Part shown: piece after piece, positions 35,541-45,658 of the stretch
Layout: each line of letters begins with the position of its first letter
Position numbering within the stretch: position 1 is the first letter of the stretch
NCBI GenBank assembly: GCA_905215065.1
Contig: CAJMOF010000006.1
Span: 62,001 to 126,000 of the forward strand
Source: an uncultured bacterium
GTDB lineage: Bacteria; Actinomycetota; Coriobacteriia; Coriobacteriales; Coriobacteriaceae
Length of the DNA stretch: 64,000 nt
Direction: 5' to 3'
The notes under the pieces: generated by a model
Seen by the model: the letters and a program-made list of their open reading frames with translations, nothing else
Told to the model about the DNA's origin: nothing
The model's database searches: none
Program-made: the position numbers and the translations under genes

Positions 35541-35601
35541 ATTGTCCGATTTTTGACCAATTTTATGTCTCTAGATTAGTCCGAGTTTTGACTATCGTCA
35601 A
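35541..35601 (-). promoter_or_regulatory. marR-ABC operon promoter with two direct-repeat operators
   Basis: TTGACG (35596-35601), 17 bp, TAATCT (35573-35578). The word GTCAAAA-TCGGAC-AAT occurs twice, at 35575-35592 inside the promoter and at 35541-35558 just downstream of the start site, 34 bp apart. Both would be covered by a MarR dimer pair. Confidence 0.7.
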
Positions 35602-35644
35602 CAGGCTCTCCGCAAATGCGTGCACTTTTATGGCCTATCGGCAG

Positions 35645-35680
35645 AAAAAGACCGCCGGCGCGGGGGCGGCGCCAGCGGTC
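35645..35680 (-). terminator. Terminator of the 96-residue hypothetical gene
   Basis: GACCGCTGGCGC pairs with GCGCCGGCGGTC and is followed by TTTTT on the minus strand. Confidence 0.85.
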
Positions 35681-35706
35681 GCGTGAAAATCGGGTTTTAT
35701 TGCCTG

Positions 35707-35997
35707 TTAAGCGGCAACGGCCTCATAGACCGTAGCGCCCGAGAAGCTATCATGCAGGCTCTTGCCACAGATCCACGGCAGCTCGACGACCTCGCAGACC
35801 GTGTTGACCAGCTCGGAGCAGTCAGTAAAGTGGCCCTTGTCGTTGAGGGCCTCGCAATCCTGAACACGCCAATAGCCATCGGTGTGCGTGATGTAGTACT
35901 CGTGATCGTTGATCGACACGAAAGCGCGCGTCTTGGAACGCAGCAGCTTCAGAAATCCTTCGAAATCGGTCTCGACGACATCTCCAGCCTGGAACAT
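35707..35997 (-). CDS. Hypothetical protein, 96 aa
   Basis: Small cytosolic protein starting MFQAGDVVETDFEGFLKLL. ATG 35997 has a strong AGGAGG site 8-10 nt upstream and the gene ends in a clear terminator, so it is a real gene. The middle (FVSINDHEYYITHTDGYWRV) suggests a small beta sheet; three Cys residues are present in the C-terminal half. No membrane span or signal peptide. I do not recognise the family and assign no function. Confidence 0.75.
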   Translation of the reverse strand: MFQAGDVVETDFEGFLKLLRSKTRAFVSINDHEYYITHTDGYWRVQDCEALNDKGHFTDCSELVNTVCEVVELPWICGKSLHDSFSGATVYEAVAA

Positions 35998-36291
35998 GAT
36001 GTTACCTCCTGGCCCGGCGCCACCACGGCGCATTGATAAACGTTGGTACTCCTTTAGTAAAACCTTTATCAGAGGTTATGCGTTCGTCATTTAGGCAAGT
36101 GGTAAAAAACCGCAGGGTAGACGGGATAAAACGTTTAACCATCCCATTGGTTTGTCACATTCTGAAGGTACTTTTATGCAAACCTACTTTCCCAATTGGA
36201 ATCTATCCTTTTGGCCGGGCAATTGACCGTCTATCGTTTGAGCCCGACGGGTATGAACGTGGCATCTGCAACGCCACCACAAGGAGACACC

Positions 36292-36819
36292 ATGGAAACC
36301 ATCGAAGCGCTCATTCACCGCCGCAGCTGCCGCAAATACAGCGATCGTCCCGTCGAGGCCGAGAAGCTTGCACGTATTATCGAAGCCGGCCAATATGCAC
36401 CGAGCGGCATGGGCCGCCAGCCGGTGACGTTTGTCGCCGTCACCGACCCCGCAACCGTTGAGCGTCTCTCACAGCTCAACGCCCAGGTCATGGGCAGCAA
36501 CGGTGACCCCTTCTATGGCGCCAAGACCGTTGTGGTGGCGCTGGTTGACCGCAGCGTGCCAACGCATCTGGAAGACGGTTCGCTCGCCATGGGCAACCTG
36601 CTCAATGCTGCCTATGCGCTGGGCGTTGATTCGTGCTGGATTCATCGCGCGCACGAGGTCTTCGACTCGCCCGAAGGCTTGGAACTGCTGGCAAGCTGGG
36701 GCCTGCCCGCCGACGGCAGCCTGCGCGGTGTCGGTCACTGCATTCTGGGCTATGCCGAGGACGCGCTTCCCGAGGCAAAGCCGCGCCGCGACAACGTGGT
36801 GTATGTTCCGCCGTTCTAA
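36292..36819 (+). CDS. Nitroreductase family protein (small)
   Basis: 175-residue FMN oxidoreductase. The family start IEALIHRRSCRKYSDRPVE is at residues 4-22; APSGMGRQPVTFVAV and AALGVDSCWIHRA-like segment (YALGVDSCWIHRAHE) are in the usual places. C-terminal GYAEDALPEAKPRRD is the common ending. ATG 36292 has AAGGAG upstream. A different subgroup from the protein at 1384-2256: shorter and without the N-terminal extension. The substrate is unknown. Confidence 0.9.
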   Translation: METIEALIHRRSCRKYSDRPVEAEKLARIIEAGQYAPSGMGRQPVTFVAVTDPATVERLSQLNAQVMGSNGDPFYGAKTVVVALVDRSVPTHLEDGSLAMGNLLNAAYALGVDSCWIHRAHEVFDSPEGLELLASWGLPADGSLRGVGHCILGYAEDALPEAKPRRDNVVYVPPF

Positions 36820-36880
36820 CGAACGGCGGACCCGTTGACGCTGCGCGGGCCGCATTCACGCCAATCTGACGTTCAATTTC

Positions 36881-36909
36881 GAGGGCGCGACCAGAAGGTC
36901 AGCGCCCTC
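36881..36909 (+). terminator. Terminator of the small nitroreductase
   Basis: GAGGGCGCGACC pairs with GGTCAGCGCCCTC around AGAA, followed by TCATTTC. Confidence 0.75.
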
Positions 36910-37040
36910 TCATTTCACGTCACCTTGGCGCAAATGCGGCTCGCTCGCTGTTGGCGACTGACATCAGGTGCGCCACTGTTGACATTCGACACTTGGGCAG
37001 CTAAAAGGCCCCGTCCCAAATTTGCTGCTCCGCTCGCAAC

Positions 37041-37616
37041 TTATCTTGCCGATGGAGTTGTCGTCGTTTCGTTCGTGTGGGTCGTTTCGGCGCCGTCGCC
37101 CTGTTCGCCCTCGTCCTTTTGAGTGTCGGCGATGGTGGAGGCCGCCGCGACGATGCCGCGCTGGGGTGCGACGCCCGTCTGGGTCTGAGCGCCCTCGACA
37201 ACTTCTGTGCCTGCATGCGCGAGCTCGGGCGATTTAAACACCGCGTCCAAGTTGGCGCCACCGCCGGCGTAGCCAAGCGCGGCGAGTGCGATGACGATCA
37301 CTGCAACGACGACCGCGATCGGCACATAACGATGCCAACCAGCAGGATTGAGCCCACTGCGGCGAGCCGCCCCGCGGCTGATGTAGCCGAGCGTGCCGTC
37401 GTGCTTGAGCTTTGAGCCCACCACGCGTTTGCGGCCCCACAGCGAGGACTCTGCCTGCATTGCCAAGCGGGCACCTGTCGAAGGATAGCCGTATTTAGTG
37501 CGCTTGAACGAGCCGTCAAACCCCGAGGCGTGTTTACCCCACGTCACCGATGTTGTGCGTCGGTTAACCGGCGCGGCACTCCGCCTTCTGCGGCTCGGTT
37601 TTGAAGTCTCAGCCAT
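37041..37616 (-). CDS. Hypothetical single-span membrane protein
   Basis: 191 residues starting MAETSKPSRRRRSA. A basic, serine-rich cytoplasmic N-terminal part of about 95 residues contains a possible degenerate repeat (HASGFDGSFKRTKYG, SKLKHDGTLGYISRG). Then one membrane span, YVPIAVVVAVIVIALAALGY, and an outside tail rich in Gln, Thr, Glu. ATG 37616 has CGAGGG before it. No enzyme motif. The family is not recognised. Confidence 0.7.
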   Translation of the reverse strand: MAETSKPSRRRRSAAPVNRRTTSVTWGKHASGFDGSFKRTKYGYPSTGARLAMQAESSLWGRKRVVGSKLKHDGTLGYISRGAARRSGLNPAGWHRYVPIAVVVAVIVIALAALGYAGGGANLDAVFKSPELAHAGTEVVEGAQTQTGVAPQRGIVAAASTIADTQKDEGEQGDGAETTHTNETTTTPSAR

Positions 37617-37700
37617 ATGCCCTCGCACGCCGTAACCAAATCGAAACAATAACGCTTTGGACTGTAGCACACGCGTTGCGCGCGGTCACGGGCGCCTCGC

Positions 37701-38918
37701 TCAACGGTCATCGTCCTTCAGCAAGCGCCACAGCGTTGTACGGCTTATGCCCAGCACCTCCGCCGCACGGGTTCGGTTGCCGTGGAGATGATCTACAACC
37801 AGATGCGCGATATCTCGCTCGGTATCGGCCAGCGGTCGCAGGATATACAGGTCGCTTTCGAGTGTCGGGGCGCCAAAGGTTGCGGTTTTAATCACGTCCT
37901 CTTGGGCGAGCACTTCCTCCGCCACAGCACGGTCCACCGTGCCCGCCCCCACCAATATATACAGTCGTTCCGAGACCTCGCGGAGCTGCAGATAATTGCG
38001 CGGCCAGCGGTAAGCATCGAGCGCCTTCGTCGCCGCGGCAGACAGCGTGGGCGCTGCCGTCCCAAATGCACCAGCGAGATATTCCAAATAGCGCGCAATC
38101 TTTTGCGACGTAGCTCCCTGCTCGACGATTGCCGGCGCCACGCTCACCGCACAGGCGAAGCGCTCGGTCACAAAGGCGGCTTGATCACTTTCGCTGCCGC
38201 CCGGCATGTCATTCGCCGTCAGCACCACATGGCAGCGCGTCGCCAACGCGGTGTCGGCCATCGTGGAAACGAGCTCGCGAAGGCGCTGGGGGCCAACCGC
38301 ATTCCAGCCCGAAATGCAAAGTGTCAGCCCCGTTTGGAACAACGGCGATTCGGCGCTTTTGAGCACGTGGCGCCAACCGCGATCGGTAAGCTCATCGAGC
38401 GCAACGGCAACAAAGGGTTGATCGGCAAAAGGACCGTCCAGATAGAGGCGCTTGGCGATCTCGACCTGACCCGCTCCCAGCTCGCCCTCGAGCATAAGGG
38501 GAACGCCGCGCGCGTAGCTCTCGGCGACCGGCGCAGCCACCGAGGCAGCCCCCTCAACGATGCCGTACGCGCTCGATTCGTAGCGGGCCTCAACTTCGTC
38601 GGCGTTGAGCCACTCGATGCCCGCATGTACCGCGACGCCGCGCACCTCGCGGACCACGACGACCCAAAGGCCCCCGCCCTCTTTGTCGGTGGGGCGAACG
38701 GTCAGGCTCAGGCGCGTACCCGCACGCCCCATAACCAGACGCGCGCCGTCTCCTATACGGTCGAGGCGCTCAGCGACAAAAGCCGCCACATCCCGCTCAA
38801 GCGCCGCGTCATTCATGGTCGAAATCGCGACGTTCCCACGCGCATCGATTGCCAATGCCGAGGCCCCGGCAGCAGCCAGGGCCTCGGTCAAGATGTTCAG
38901 CTTGGCATCGCTATCCAT
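37701..38918 (-). CDS. Fis-type regulator with degenerate AAA domain
   Basis: 405-residue transcription factor laid out like a sigma-54 activator (N-terminal sensor about 1-130, central AAA-like domain about 135-340, C-terminal Fis helix-turn-helix HLHGNRTRAAEVLGISRTTLW). The central domain lacks the GAFTGA loop, and its P-loop position reads GELGAGQVE with Gln for the essential Lys. It is therefore unlikely to hydrolyse ATP or act with sigma-54. ATG 38918 has AGGGG 8-12 nt upstream. It lies downstream of the YeiH-family transporter on the same strand. The regulated genes are unknown. Confidence 0.8.
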   Translation of the reverse strand: MDSDAKLNILTEALAAAGASALAIDARGNVAISTMNDAALERDVAAFVAERLDRIGDGARLVMGRAGTRLSLTVRPTDKEGGGLWVVVVREVRGVAVHAGIEWLNADEVEARYESSAYGIVEGAASVAAPVAESYARGVPLMLEGELGAGQVEIAKRLYLDGPFADQPFVAVALDELTDRGWRHVLKSAESPLFQTGLTLCISGWNAVGPQRLRELVSTMADTALATRCHVVLTANDMPGGSESDQAAFVTERFACAVSVAPAIVEQGATSQKIARYLEYLAGAFGTAAPTLSAAATKALDAYRWPRNYLQLREVSERLYILVGAGTVDRAVAEEVLAQEDVIKTATFGAPTLESDLYILRPLADTERDIAHLVVDHLHGNRTRAAEVLGISRTTLWRLLKDDDR

Positions 38919-39184
38919 GATTTGCCCCTGTCCGCGGCGACGTGCAACCGCCGACGGTCGCACGACCGAGTGTTTCAAAATTGAACGATATTGCTCACCA
39001 AACACTATAGGGCAGAGAGCGCCGTCCTGCGAGTATAGGTGTTGCCCCGCATCGCCATCCTGGCGGGGCGATAAGAGCTCTTCGGGACTTATAAACCTGC
39101 GGACAAGCCATACCCGCAAGAGCTCCTATCGCTCCACCGTGAGAATGCGCTCACCAGCAACCAGCACGCAAATAAGCTACTCCT

Positions 39185-40219
39185 CTACCAGATTCCCAGC
39201 ACGTGCTGCATTCCCAAACTCATGCACGCAATGCCAATCCAGCAGCAAAAGCCCAGCGCGATGGGCTTGCCGCCCTTTTTGACCAGCTCGACGATATCGG
39301 TATTATAGCCAATAGCCGCCATGGCCATCACGATAAAGAACTTCGACAGCTCCTTGATGGGCGCCGTGATGGACACGGGAAGCTGAAGCACCGTGGTGAT
39401 TACGCTCGCCAGCACAAAGAACAGCACAAACATGGGAAACGCGCGTTTAAGCGAGAACGTGCTTTTAGCGTCGCCGCCGGCCTTGCGCGCCAGATGCATC
39501 TGCCAGCATGCGAGAACCAGCGTGATGGGAATAATGGCCATCGTCCTGGTAAGCTTAACCACCGTGGCGCTCTCGAGCACATTGGCGCCGGGATGCATGC
39601 TGTCCCAAGCGCTCGCCGCAGCCGTTACGGACGAGGTGTCGTTGATGGCGGTGCCGGCAAACAGGCCAAAGCCCTCGTCTGTCAGCCCGAGCATACCGCC
39701 GAGCGTCGGAAACACGAGCGCCGCGATAACGTTAAACAGGAAGATGACCGAAATGGCCTGGGCAATCTCGCGATCGTCGGCATCGATGACGGGCGCGGTC
39801 GCGGCGATGGCAGAACCGCCGCAAATCGACGAGCCCACACCCACAAGCGTCGCGATCTTACTCGGCACGTTCATAACGCGGCAGAGCACAAAGGCAATGA
39901 CAAGCGAAGTCGAGATTGTCGCCACGATAATCGGCAGCGACTGGGCGCCCTTGGACAGAATCTGCGAGAGGTTCATGCCAAAGCCAAGCAGGATTACCGC
40001 GTACTGCAAGACTTTTTTAGACGTATAGGTGACGCCGGCGGCGAGCTGTTCGCGACGATTCTTGGGAAAGACGAGCGCCAGGACCATGCCAAAGAGGATG
40101 GCGAATACCGGACCGCCGACCACCTCAATTTGTTTGCCGAGCAACGTCGCGGGAATGGCGATGATCAGGCAGAACAAAACGCCTTTCCAGCGCTCGTGTA
40201 CGATATTTGCCAGTTGCAT
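39185..40219 (-). CDS. YeiH family putative sulfate exporter
   Basis: 344-residue membrane protein of the YeiH/UPF0324 family with about ten hydrophobic segments. Family motifs include YAVILLGFGMNLSQI, LVGVGSSICGGSAIAATAPV and AGTAINDTSSVTAA. Characterised relatives export sulfate or related anions (for example during taurine or sulfolactate use). ATG 40219 with AAGGAAT upstream. A GntR regulator gene diverges from it 163 bp away and is the natural regulator candidate. Function in this organism is inferred. Confidence 0.88.
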   Translation of the reverse strand: MQLANIVHERWKGVLFCLIIAIPATLLGKQIEVVGGPVFAILFGMVLALVFPKNRREQLAAGVTYTSKKVLQYAVILLGFGMNLSQILSKGAQSLPIIVATISTSLVIAFVLCRVMNVPSKIATLVGVGSSICGGSAIAATAPVIDADDREIAQAISVIFLFNVIAALVFPTLGGMLGLTDEGFGLFAGTAINDTSSVTAAASAWDSMHPGANVLESATVVKLTRTMAIIPITLVLACWQMHLARKAGGDAKSTFSLKRAFPMFVLFFVLASVITTVLQLPVSITAPIKELSKFFIVMAMAAIGYNTDIVELVKKGGKPIALGFCCWIGIACMSLGMQHVLGIW

Positions 40220-40382
40220 ATGGGATTCCTTCTTTCTATTTCACGTTTGCGACGGCTTATGATACGGCAACATTGAGCGCAGCCTTGCGCAAACACAGAC
40301 TAAGATGCCGCAATAGTTCTTGGGCAACAGCCGAATTACCCACCGCGGAGAGCTGATTCGCGGCATAATTAACAACTGACAT

Positions 40383-41114
40383 ATGAGTTTGATAGAACAG
40401 TTGCGAGGCGCTATGGAAGAATCGATGCACGTCGGCGAGCAGGAAACGAGCCTACAGGACCAGTCCTACCACACCATTCGACGCAAAATCGTCTACCTGG
40501 ACTACAAGCCGGGCGAAAAGCTGGGCGTCAAGCAACTTTGCGACGACCTAGATATGGGGCGCACCCCCGTGCGCGAGGCTTTGGTTCGTTTGGCGCAGGA
40601 AGGCCTGGTGCGTACCGTGCCCCAAAGTGGCACCTATGTCTCGCCCATCAACCTCACCCTTGCCGAGAGTGCCTGCTACATTCGCGAGCACCTGGAAAAG
40701 CAGGTAATTGTGGAGTGCTGCGCCCGTGCCACCTCGGCAGGCATCGAGCAGCTCGACCGCGCCATCGCGCTGCAGGAAAAGGCCATGGCCGAAGAGGATC
40801 GCATCGGCTTCTTTTTGAGCGACAACCTCATGCATCACATGATTTTTAGCATCGCATGCCGCAGCACTGTGTGGTCGTGGCTCGAGGAGACCAATGCCGA
40901 CCTGGAGCGCTTCCGCTGGCTGCGCGCCGCCACGCAGGCTCTCGACAATCAGGACATCGTGAACGAGCACAAGCAGATTCGCCGCGCTATCGCCGGTCGC
41001 GACCCCATCGAGGCGAGCTTTTTGGTCAGCAAGCACCTGCACATGATGTTCCGCAACCAAACCGAGGTTCTGGACCAGTTCCCCGACTACTTCGAGACCA
41101 GCAAGCTCCGCTAA
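40383..41114 (+). CDS. GntR/FadR family regulator
   Basis: 243-residue regulator: winged helix about 25-95 (YHTIRRKIVYLDYKPGEKLG, then MGRTPVREALVRLAQEGLVR) and an all-helical FCD ligand domain with RE-x-LE, NLMHHMIF and NEHKQIRRAIAGRD (metal-binding His and Asp positions). The ATG at 40383 has no ribosome site; a CATAAT box about 17 bp upstream raises the possibility of a leaderless transcript. The ATG at 40413 follows GAGG and is the alternative. Divergent from the YeiH-family gene. Confidence 0.87.
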   Translation: MSLIEQLRGAMEESMHVGEQETSLQDQSYHTIRRKIVYLDYKPGEKLGVKQLCDDLDMGRTPVREALVRLAQEGLVRTVPQSGTYVSPINLTLAESACYIREHLEKQVIVECCARATSAGIEQLDRAIALQEKAMAEEDRIGFFLSDNLMHHMIFSIACRSTVWSWLEETNADLERFRWLRAATQALDNQDIVNEHKQIRRAIAGRDPIEASFLVSKHLHMMFRNQTEVLDQFPDYFETSKLR

Positions 41115-41160
41115 CCTGCCAAAAAGGGACAGGTTTATTTTGGCAGGTTTTATCTGGGCA
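41113..41160. repeat. 48-bp GGGACAGG hairpin repeat, copy 1
   Basis: AACCTGCCAAAA (41113-41124) and TTTTGGCAGGTT (41138-41149) enclose AGGGACAGGTTTA, followed by TTATCTGGG-AAACGC. Near-identical copies lie at 43513-43560 (reversed), 46551-46598 and 47024-47071. It overlaps the last bases of the GntR gene. Confidence 0.85.
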
Positions 41161-41168
41161 AACGCAAC

Positions 41169-41204
41169 AAGGCCCGGCTCCGTCTTGATGCGGAGCCGGG
41201 CCTT
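41169..41204 (-). terminator. Terminator of glmS
   Basis: AAGGCCCGGCTCCG and CGGAGCCGGGCCTT, 25 nt past the glmS stop; the tail GTTGCGTTTG is only moderately T-rich. May work in both directions. Confidence 0.75.
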
Positions 41205-41228
41205 AGTTGCTAGAACGACGGAACTCGA

Positions 41229-43076
<1,848 letters not shown>

Positions 43077-43185
43077 AGGATAAATCCCTTCGTTCGCGTG
43101 ACTGCAAGACGTCCACGCACAGGGGGCGCTGAGACGTATAACGTTCGAGTATTGTACTCACGCAAGCGCAAGCTGATATACCAGA

Positions 43186-43560
43186 AGTGGTATCTCAACT
43201 TAGATACCACTCGATGCACACATGCCCAAACCACCACGATGGGGACAGGCACCTTTGTGGTGGTTTGGAACGGGGCGGCGCTCTGTCCCAGCGAAAGATC
43301 TCGATCTGTAACATCTGGGGCTCCGGAAGCCGGCTTAGTGTTACAGATCGAGACATTACAGTTCGACCCCTGCACTATGTCTTGATCTGTAACAGGTAGA
43401 GCCGGTTTTGCCGTCCAGATGTTACAGATCGAGACAATTGAAGGCCCGGGCAGCTCAAACCACCACAAAGGTGCCTGTCCACTTCGTGGTGGTCGCGCTG
43501 GCAACGGCGTTTCCCCAGATAAAACCTGCCAAAATAAACCTGTCCCTTTTTGGTAGGTTT
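43186..43560. repeat. Cluster of at least six inverted repeats between glmS and the LacI gene
   Basis: In order: AGTGGTATCT/AGATACCACT (43186-43211); CCAAACCACCAC/GTGGTGGTTTGG around GGGGACAGGCACC (43226-43268); two tandem elements bounded by GATCTGTAACA and TGTTACAGATC (43302-43350 and 43383-43431); ACCACCAC/GTGGTGGT around GGTGCCTGTCC (43459-43493); and a reversed 48-bp element (43513-43560). TGCTACAAT at 43566-43573 could be an extended -10 for the LacI gene. No ORF is credible in this 530-bp gap. Confidence 0.75.
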
Positions 43561-43608
43561 GGGATGCTACAATCTGGCTTGTACTTGAAACGCATCAAAG
43601 GGGCCGCT

Positions 43609-44721
43609 ATGGCAAAGGTAAAAATCAGCGACGTCGCGCGCGAGGCCGGGGTTTCGTTGGGCACGGTTTCCAACGCGCTCAACCATCCCGAAAAGCTGCG
43701 CCCCGAGACCCTCAAGCTCATCAACGAGACCATCAATCGCCTTGGCTACCTGCCCAACCAAAGTGCCCGTCAGCTCGCAGGCGGCACCACCAAGTCCTTT
43801 GGCCTGGTCCTCCCCCGTCTCGATCACGGCTTCTCGCTCCAAATTGCCAGCGGCGCCCATAACGAGGCCCGCAAGCACGGTTACGACCTGCTCATCGCCA
43901 ACGCCGATAACGACGGCATTCTCCAGGACCATTACCTGCGCTACTTTATGGGCGCGCAGATGTCCGGCGTCATGGTTCAGCCCATGGCGTCCCCCGACTG
44001 GCACCCCGCTATGACCAAGATGCCCGTGCCGATCGTCCATCTGGACATCCACTGTTCCGAACCCGGTTACTACGTGGCCGCCGACAACGAGGCGCAGGGG
44101 CGCATTATCGCCGAGCTCGCCGTTGCCCGTGGCGCACGCCATATCACCGTTGTGGGCAGAGCGGCATTTATGCAGCTCACCCTGCGCGTACTTGGCATCC
44201 ACAAGGCCCTTGCCCTGCACCCCGATATCAAGATCGAAGTCATCGACGCCGGCGAATGGAATACCGCTGCCGACGGCTACAGCATCGGCGCCCAGATTGC
44301 CGAGCGCTCCGGCGACGAGCGCCCCGATTTTGTCATCGGCCTGACCGACGTACTGGCATCGGGCGTTATCTCGGCGCTGATAGACAAAGGCATCTCCGTC
44401 CCCGAGCAGGTCCGCGTGGCCGGCTGCGACGGCAATCCACTTGCCTGGAGCGGGTCGGTCCCCCTTACCACCGTGGCGCCGCCGGGCTACGAAATTGGCC
44501 GCAAGGGTGTTCAATTGCTCATGGAGCAAATCGAGAACAAGGCGCCGGCAAAGACCAAGCACGTCCGCATCGGCTCTGCAGCGCGCACCGTCACCGCGGT
44601 CACAGCCATCGAGGACATCAACCGCCAAGAACTCGTGCGGCCGTTCCTGCTGGAACGCGCCAGCACCCAGGCAAGCAACCACGCCGAAGCCACCGCCATC
44701 AACCTGGGCGCGTATCTATAG
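43609..44721 (+). CDS. LacI family regulator (orphan)
   Basis: 370-residue regulator starting MAKVKISDVAREAGVSLGTV, the LacI helix-turn-helix, with hinge RLGYLPNQSARQLAGG, followed by a periplasmic-binding-protein-like ligand domain (about 60-335: SFGLVLPRLDHGF, VAADNEAQGRIIAE, DVLASGVISALIDKGI). The C-terminal 40 residues extend beyond the usual core. ATG 43609 has AAAGGGG upstream. The ORF opens earlier in the repeat cluster but without a start site. Neighbours are glmS (divergent) and a HAD phosphatase (convergent), neither a sugar-transport system, so the target is unclear. Confidence 0.88.
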   Translation: MAKVKISDVAREAGVSLGTVSNALNHPEKLRPETLKLINETINRLGYLPNQSARQLAGGTTKSFGLVLPRLDHGFSLQIASGAHNEARKHGYDLLIANADNDGILQDHYLRYFMGAQMSGVMVQPMASPDWHPAMTKMPVPIVHLDIHCSEPGYYVAADNEAQGRIIAELAVARGARHITVVGRAAFMQLTLRVLGIHKALALHPDIKIEVIDAGEWNTAADGYSIGAQIAERSGDERPDFVIGLTDVLASGVISALIDKGISVPEQVRVAGCDGNPLAWSGSVPLTTVAPPGYEIGRKGVQLLMEQIENKAPAKTKHVRIGSAARTVTAVTAIEDINRQELVRPFLLERASTQASNHAEATAINLGAYL

Positions 44722-44747
44722 CACGCGCGCAAGTATGCCAAGTCGCC

Positions 44748-44796
44748 GCTTAAGCAAAAGGGGCCCGACCATTGCCGGGCCCCTTTTGCTTAAGCG
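44748..44796. terminator. Bidirectional terminator between LacI and HAD genes
   Basis: CGCTTAAGCAAAAGGGGCCCG and its complement form a long perfect stem with ACCATTGC loop. Both strands have a T-rich side, suiting the two convergent genes. Confidence 0.85.
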
Positions 44797-44834
44797 CAAA
44801 CGTGGGTAATTGCTCGTTTCAACACCGCAATTGT

Positions 44835-45485
44835 CTAGAGCACGGCCTTGACCGCCGCCGTCAGGTCGAACAGCGTATCGAGCACGACCTCGCAGCCATC
44901 CACCACGTCCTGCGGCAGCGGCACGATGTCGGGAACGGCAAAGACGTGGCAGCCGGCCGTGATGCCCGAGACGCAGCCGTTGCGAGAGTCCTCGACCACG
45001 GCGCACTCCTCGGGGGCAAAGCCCGCGCGCTCGCAGGCGAGCAGATACATCTCGGGGTCGGGCTTGCCGTGCACGACGTCCTCGCCGCAGGTCACCGTCT
45101 CAAACTTGTCAAAGAGGCCAACCGTCTTAAGGTTGCGCTCGGCGGTAACGTGGCGCGACGACGTCGCAAGGCCCACGTGATAGCCCGCAGCCAGCAGCTC
45201 GTCGAGGCACTCGGCGGCACCGTCCTTAAGCTCCAGATCGGTCTTGACCATCTCGTCGCGAATCTCCCTATGGCGACGATAGATTGCCTCAGCGGTTTCG
45301 CAGCTGCCGTAATGCTCATCAAGGATCTCCATGACATCGGGCAGCGTGCGACCGATAAACTGATGGATCAGCGCATCATCAATCGCGAATCCCAGCTCGG
45401 CCGCGCCCGCCTTCCACGCCTTGATACCCAAACGCTCGGTATCGACCAGCGTTCCGTCCATGTCAAAAATAACGGCCTTGATCAT
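44835..45485 (-). CDS. HAD superfamily phosphatase (beta-phosphoglucomutase-like)
   Basis: 216-residue HAD hydrolase. Motif I DMDGTLVDTE (nucleophile Asp and acid/base Asp), motif II LATSSR, motif III Lys in HGKPDPEMY, motif IV VVEDSRNG. A helical cap inserted after motif I puts it in the subfamily I group with phosphoglycolate phosphatases and beta-phosphoglucomutases. ATG 45485 follows GGGGGACC. Single gene, divergent from larE. The substrate is not deducible. Confidence 0.9.
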   Translation of the reverse strand: MIKAVIFDMDGTLVDTERLGIKAWKAGAAELGFAIDDALIHQFIGRTLPDVMEILDEHYGSCETAEAIYRRHREIRDEMVKTDLELKDGAAECLDELLAAGYHVGLATSSRHVTAERNLKTVGLFDKFETVTCGEDVVHGKPDPEMYLLACERAGFAPEECAVVEDSRNGCVSGITAGCHVFAVPDIVPLPQDVVDGCEVVLDTLFDLTAAVKAVL

Positions 45486-45595
45486 ATCGGTCCCCCATCG
45501 CTTCGCGCTGCTGTACTCCCGCAACTTTACCGCACCTGTAAACTTGTATATAACGTATATAGCATATTGCACTTCCGTTACATAGATAGAAGTCT

Positions 45596-45624
45596 TATGA
45601 CAAGCAGTCCAGTAGGATTATAGT
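45596..45624 (+). promoter_or_regulatory. Predicted larE promoter
   Basis: ATGACA (45597-45602), 16 bp, TATAGT (45619-45624). The start site would be about 28 nt before the larE ATG. Confidence 0.45.
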
Positions 45625-45658
45625 TTTCGACCGAGTACATATTGGTAAGGATCAATTC

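Noticed and set aside
37701..38918. Sigma-54-dependent activator
   Set aside because: The GAFTGA loop is absent and the P-loop Lys is replaced, so sigma-54 contact and ATP hydrolysis are unlikely.
43077..43608. glmS ribozyme or riboswitch
   Set aside because: The conserved double-pseudoknot core is not recognisable; the region is filled with dispersed hairpins instead.
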